Origin: Caldilineaceae bacterium
Lineage (GTDB): Bacteria; Chloroflexota; Anaerolineae; Caldilineales; Caldilineaceae
Length of the DNA: 64,000 nt
NCBI GenBank assembly: GCA_020634755.1
Contig: JACKBC010000011.1
Coordinates: forward strand, 85,057 to 149,056
Direction of reading: 5' to 3'
Shown in pieces: positions 61,067 to 64,000 of this stretch (its first letter is position 1; each line of letters opens with the position of its first letter). The notes beneath the pieces were generated by a model. It had not been told where the DNA came from, did not search any database, and worked only from the letters and a program-made list of their open reading frames with translations. The position numbers were made by a program, and so were the translations under genes.

Positions 61067-62041
61067 TTAATAGATCGTGTTTTGCGTCGTATCGGAAACC
61101 GCATTGAGCGCGTCCAAAATCTCGGCGTCTAGCGTCAGTTCAGCTGCGCCCAGGTTGTCTTCTAGATGCTCAATGGTATCGCCGCCGGTAATGGCCACGG
61201 TGATTTCGGGGTGCGAGAGAACCCAGGCCAGCGCCACTTGGGCCGGTGTTTTGCCGAGCGCCTGCGCAGCCTGGATCACCGCGTTGATGATGCGGCCTTT
61301 TTGGCCATTGGTGGCATCGTGATATTGGTCGGGGAAGCGCGACCAGAGCGTGCCCTGCGGCATAGGGTGGCCGGGTGTATAGGCGCCGCTGAGCAGCCCC
61401 ACGGCCAGCGGGCTATAGGCCATGGCGCCCAGCCCGCGCTCGCGAATCAGCCCGAACATCTCGCTTTCCAGATTGCGGTTGAGTAGGCTGTAACGATTCT
61501 GCACGCACATGTAGGGCGTGGCGTGAAGCGCATCGGCAATCCACAGCGCACGGCAGACCTGCCACGCGGCATAGTTGCAGCAGCCCACATAGCGCACCTT
61601 GCCGCTGCGCACCAGGTCATCCAGCGCACGGACGGTTTCGTCCAGGGGCGTGGTTTGGTCAAAAACGTGGACGAGGTAGACGTCGATGTGATCGGTTTCC
61701 AGCCGCTGCAGCGAACGCTCCACTTCGCGCATAATGTGCAGCCGCGAAAGCCCCCAATCGTTGGGGCCGCGGTTGACCGGACTGGCCACTTTGGAGGTGA
61801 TAACCAGATCGTCGCGCTTGCCTTTAATGGCTTTGCCCAGCACCACTTCCGAGCGACCGCGGTTGTCGCGGTCGTCGTTGGGACCATAAATATTGGCGCA
61901 GTCGAGCAGGTTAACGCCCAGGTCGATGGCGCGTTCGATCATGCGCTGGGCGGCGGCTTCATCGGCTTGGCCGCGCAGCCCCAGCCCCAATGCCAGACGG
62001 CTGACTTTTAGACCGGCGCTTCCAAAATTCACGTAGTTCAT
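61067..62041 (-). CDS. Aldo/keto reductase
   Basis: 324 aa. TIM-barrel AKR with the catalytic tetrad visible: NLLDCANIYGPNDDRDNRG (Asp and Tyr), VITSKVASP (Lys) and VYLVHVFDQTTP (His). MAYSPLAVGLLSG and the C-terminal TVAITGGDTIEHLEDNLGA give the NADP-binding region. The family includes L-fucose/D-arabinose dehydrogenases and YajO-like reductases. First gene of the - strand catabolic run, 31 bp ahead of the SDR gene. Confidence 0.93.
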   Translation of the reverse strand: MNYVNFGSAGLKVSRLALGLGLRGQADEAAAQRMIERAIDLGVNLLDCANIYGPNDDRDNRGRSEVVLGKAIKGKRDDLVITSKVASPVNRGPNDWGLSRLHIMREVERSLQRLETDHIDVYLVHVFDQTTPLDETVRALDDLVRSGKVRYVGCCNYAAWQVCRALWIADALHATPYMCVQNRYSLLNRNLESEMFGLIRERGLGAMAYSPLAVGLLSGAYTPGHPMPQGTLWSRFPDQYHDATNGQKGRIINAVIQAAQALGKTPAQVALAWVLSHPEITVAITGGDTIEHLEDNLGAAELTLDAEILDALNAVSDTTQNTIY

Positions 62042-62086
62042 TGCTCTCTTCCTTGCATGATTTAGGTTTGATGATACTGATACGCG

Positions 62087-62869
62087 TTAGCATTCAGGGC
62101 GGCGAAGCTGGGCTTGTTGCTCCAAGTGCACTATGGCTGTGTCGAGGATTTGCAGCTGGATCTGGAGGGCCAATACTGGTGGCGCCTGCAACATCTCTCG
62201 AATCAGGGCGGGGGCTTCGGGTGGCCGGGTCAGATCGGCCAGATGCCGCTGTACGCATCCCAGATCTAATGAGGGCAGCGGTAGATCGTTTATTACCCAC
62301 ATTGTCTGAAGGACCGGATGAGCCATAATGGCCGCAGACCAGCCAATTTCGGTATTGTCGCCACGCTTGCGTACGGCCTCCATCTTGGGTCGAACATGGT
62401 TCCATAACCAGACAAAATGATCCACCATATGCTTGGGTGCTTGATACGCTGCATGCGCCTTGGCGGCCTGGTCAACGAGTTTGGCGACGATTCCATCCGC
62501 ATCCAGGAGAATCACGCCATCGAGGAATGCATATCCCCACGATTCATCATCCACTTGCCTGGGGGTGAACTGTTCCGTCCATGCCGCGGCGGTTCGGAAG
62601 GTGCATTCTAAAACGATTGGCCCACATGGTCGGCGCTCGGTGATCCGGTCGCCGTTTGCTTGCACGACGATTAGATCGATATCGGAGTCTTGTCTGGCGG
62701 TTCCACGCGCAAGAGAGCCAATCAACATAACGCCAAGCACGTTGGCATTTGCGTTGAGGTCGTCGAGCGCTTGTTCAAGTGCCGCCGTGTGTAGGGGAGT
62801 TGGTGACGTAAATTTCGCGTCCAAAGCAAGATGCTCCCTATACGCTAAGTGAGGGCCATCGCGTACCAT
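62087..62869 (-). CDS. Nucleotidyltransferase-domain protein
   Basis: 260 aa. LGVMLIGSLARGTARQDSDIDLIVVQ is the G-S-x-x-R-G then S-D-x-D signature of the polymerase-beta nucleotidyltransferase superfamily (in segments GSLARGTARQ and DSDIDLIVV). The rest is helical with HMVDHFVWLWNHVRPK, comparable with the substrate-binding half of aminoglycoside adenylyltransferase-like or toxin/HEPN-linked enzymes. No antitoxin or HEPN partner is adjacent. It could adenylylate a small molecule or protein; the function is not assignable. Its start codon lies between two 15-bp direct repeats. Confidence 0.75.
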   Translation of the reverse strand: MVRDGPHLAYREHLALDAKFTSPTPLHTAALEQALDDLNANANVLGVMLIGSLARGTARQDSDIDLIVVQANGDRITERRPCGPIVLECTFRTAAAWTEQFTPRQVDDESWGYAFLDGVILLDADGIVAKLVDQAAKAHAAYQAPKHMVDHFVWLWNHVRPKMEAVRKRGDNTEIGWSAAIMAHPVLQTMWVINDLPLPSLDLGCVQRHLADLTRPPEAPALIREMLQAPPVLALQIQLQILDTAIVHLEQQAQLRRPEC

Positions 62870-62954
62870 TTAGCCGCGGCGGCGGCTTTTCATTGTCAGC
62901 GGCCGGATTTATCCGTTGCGATTACGAAGTTCACGATTGCCCTATACGCTAAGT
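62836..62954. repeat. 15-bp direct repeat flanking the start of the nucleotidyltransferase gene
   Basis: CCCTATACGCTAAGT occurs at 62836-62850 (inside the coding 5' end) and again at 62940-62954. The 89 bp between include the start codon. It resembles a target-site duplication or a small segmental duplication. Confidence 0.8.
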
Positions 62955-63196
62955 TTGTTTGTGTTTATGGAGAGAATACGGTACTATAGCGTGCATCGCA
63001 CCGGGATTGCGTTTGTTGAGGAGCATGAGCCCACTTGCCCCACTATTTAACACGCGACACTTTGTGTCTGTCCGTAAATTCTCTGTGCCGAACCGATTCA
63101 GCAGACACAGCATAGGGTTCACAACCAAATTTACGGATAGGTTTTTAGTGCTTCCCAATTTTACCACCAAACTCGTCAGAAACAGATCTAACCATC
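62870..63196. other. Intergenic region
   Basis: 327 bp between divergent genes. It contains the second 15-bp direct repeat (62940-62954) and an inverted family 3 element (63065-63148). No gene is supported, and no confident promoter hexamers were identified. Confidence 0.5.
63065..63148 (-). repeat. Repeat family 3 copy (inverted)
   Basis: TGTCTGTCCGTAAATTCTCT at the left and TTTACGGATAGGTTTTTA at the right. It matches the 41935 copy in orientation and most positions. It lies ~50 bp before the YciH start. Confidence 0.85.
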
Positions 63197-63553
63197 ATGG
63201 CCGAAAAATCTCGTCGTCTTGTCTATTCTACCGATCCGGAACCAGAAACTCAAGCTGCGTCCGCTGAAGCAACCCCGCGCAATCCGGCGGCGCCCTATCC
63301 CACCCGCCAACAAGGCAAGCCCGTACGCGTACAGCTTGAACGCAAAGGCCGCGGCGGCAAGTCGGTTTCGGTGATCACCGGCGTGCTGAGTCCAGCGCAC
63401 GGTAGGCAGGCATTGCTCAAGCTGCTCAAGAACAAGCTGGGCACGGGCGGTGCACTCAAAGATGACAACGTGGAAATTCAGGGCGATCATCGGGACAAGA
63501 TTGTAGAATTGCTTAAGGAATTGGGCTATCAGGCCAAAAAGGCGGGCGGCTAA
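63197..63553 (+). CDS. yciH: SUI1/eIF1-like translation factor (YciH)
   Basis: 118 aa. A ~40-residue polar N-terminus precedes the SUI1 domain: [39 protein letters not shown] and [18 protein letters not shown]. Basic residues in the first strand-loop (ERKGRGGK) are the expected rRNA contacts. Bacterial YciH resembles eukaryotic eIF1 and influences start-codon selection, although it is not essential in characterised species. It is monocistronic here as far as can be seen, followed by a hairpin-bearing gap. Confidence 0.92.
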   Translation: MAEKSRRLVYSTDPEPETQAASAEATPRNPAAPYPTRQQGKPVRVQLERKGRGGKSVSVITGVLSPAHGRQALLKLLKNKLGTGGALKDDNVEIQGDHRDKIVELLKELGYQAKKAGG

Positions 63554-63688
63554 TTTTATTGGCTCAACAGATTAAAACAATTTGGCAGATTAAAATGGGT
63601 CTGCTGCAAAGAGCATTCACATTGCCACGAAACCCAAAAATCACAAAGATTTGCGGCTCATGGGAATTTCAGGTGGTGGACAGCAGAT

Positions 63689-63741
63689 GTCCCCGGCACT
63701 TTCGACGCGATAACTCGGTAGCGAAACGAAGTGCCGGGGAC
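63689..63741. terminator. Hairpin downstream of yciH
   Basis: GTCCCCGGCACTT (63689-63701) pairs exactly with AAGTGCCGGGGAC (63729-63741). The arms are extended beyond a few mismatches by GGTGGT and ACCAC. No U-tract follows. It is REP-like, and the surrounding 278-bp gap holds nothing else. Confidence 0.5.
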
Positions 63742-63831
63742 GTCAACCACATGAGATCCTGTTGAACCAGATTTTAGAACCATTTTGTGGCTGTTCAATT
63801 ACCTGCGGCAGCCTAAAAGAAAAGAGAACCA

Positions 63832-64000
63832 ATGACTACATCACAAACTCTGCGCGGCGTATTTGCACCGACATTGACTCCCGTTCATGCTGATTTAAGC
63901 CCCGATGCCGAGCGCTTTGTGGCGCATAGCAAATGGCTGCTGGCGGATGGCTGCCACGGCCTGTGTCCCTTTGGCACCACCAGCGAGGCCAATTCATTTT
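63832..64000 (+). CDS. Dihydrodipicolinate synthase family aldolase/lyase, N-terminus (partial)
   Basis: The first 56 codons are present; the window ends inside the gene. After a short leader the sequence reads GVFAPTLTPVHADLSPD, the standard DapA/NanA opening. Further on comes CPFGTTSEANSF, which corresponds to the G-T-T-G-E loop that binds the carboxylate of pyruvate; here the second glycine is replaced (T-T-S-E). Family members condense or cleave pyruvate-containing adducts by a Schiff base. Next to lactonase-like and dehydrogenase genes, a 2-keto-3-deoxy sugar-acid aldolase is more likely than lysine synthesis (inference). Confidence 0.88.
   Translation, partial: MTTSQTLRGVFAPTLTPVHADLSPDAERFVAHSKWLLADGCHGLCPFGTTSEANSF

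Noticed and set aside
63559..63765. 68-codon open frame after yciH
   Set aside because: It spans a REP-like hairpin and shows no protein features.

Overview
The window looks like the chromosome of a Chloroflexota bacterium, probably of the Anaerolineae/Caldilineae type. This is an inference. It rests on the moderately GC-rich coding sequence, very large Calx-beta surface proteins that end in a [FY]LPL motif, a Wzx/Wzy-type glycan locus without a recognisable outer-membrane exporter, a CarH-type photoreceptor and an EAD1-domain protein. No rRNA, tRNA, CRISPR array, transposase or prophage gene was recognised.

Positions 1-23064, all on the + strand, form an exopolysaccharide or cell-envelope glycan locus. 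It contains the end of an initiating sugar-phosphate transferase, a degenerate GGDEF membrane protein, a chain-length/BY-kinase-like protein that has lost its Walker A lysine, three glycosyltransferases, an alginate-lyase-like lipoprotein, an O-antigen-ligase/polymerase and a flippase. Between 13167 and 20628 lies a dense block of kinase-fold and ligase enzymes: two APH-like, one HprK-like, one thymidylate-kinase-like and one ATP-grasp, plus two methyltransferase-like modules and a polysaccharide deacetylase. A second thymidylate-kinase-like protein lies earlier, at 3910. Their substrates are unknown.

Positions 23495-41662 encode a polytopic membrane protein of unknown function and then four giant secreted proteins (1168-1628 aa). 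Three of these share an unrecognised N-terminal domain of about 400 residues. Three carry 5, 8 or 9 Calx-beta repeats, and one combines a PKD domain with a metallophosphoesterase. The fourth carries PKD-like and DNRLRE-like repeats. All four end in a similar hydrophobic motif.

Positions 42037-45874 hold an SDR, a LarA/DUF2088-like protein and a convergent four-carbon acid-sugar kinase. Positions 46491-54046 hold a light-response and carotenoid cluster: a B12-binding MerR regulator (CarH/LitR type), a TIGR01777 epimerase, an SRPBCC protein, a CrtI/CrtD desaturase and a photolyase on the - strand, with a divergent phytoene synthase. Tandem 11-bp direct repeats overlap the predicted promoter of the regulator gene.

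Positions 54256-64000 hold catabolic genes: two amidohydrolases, a sulfatase, an MBL hydrolase, a PhyH oxygenase, an SDR, an aldo/keto reductase and the start of a DapA-family aldolase or lyase. Also here are an EAD1 adaptor-like protein, a nucleotidyltransferase and a YciH/SUI1 homologue.

Across the whole window, intergenic gaps carry at least three unrelated families of short (about 80-100 bp) imperfect inverted-repeat elements in both orientations. They resemble MITEs or REPINs. There are also several isolated long hairpins.
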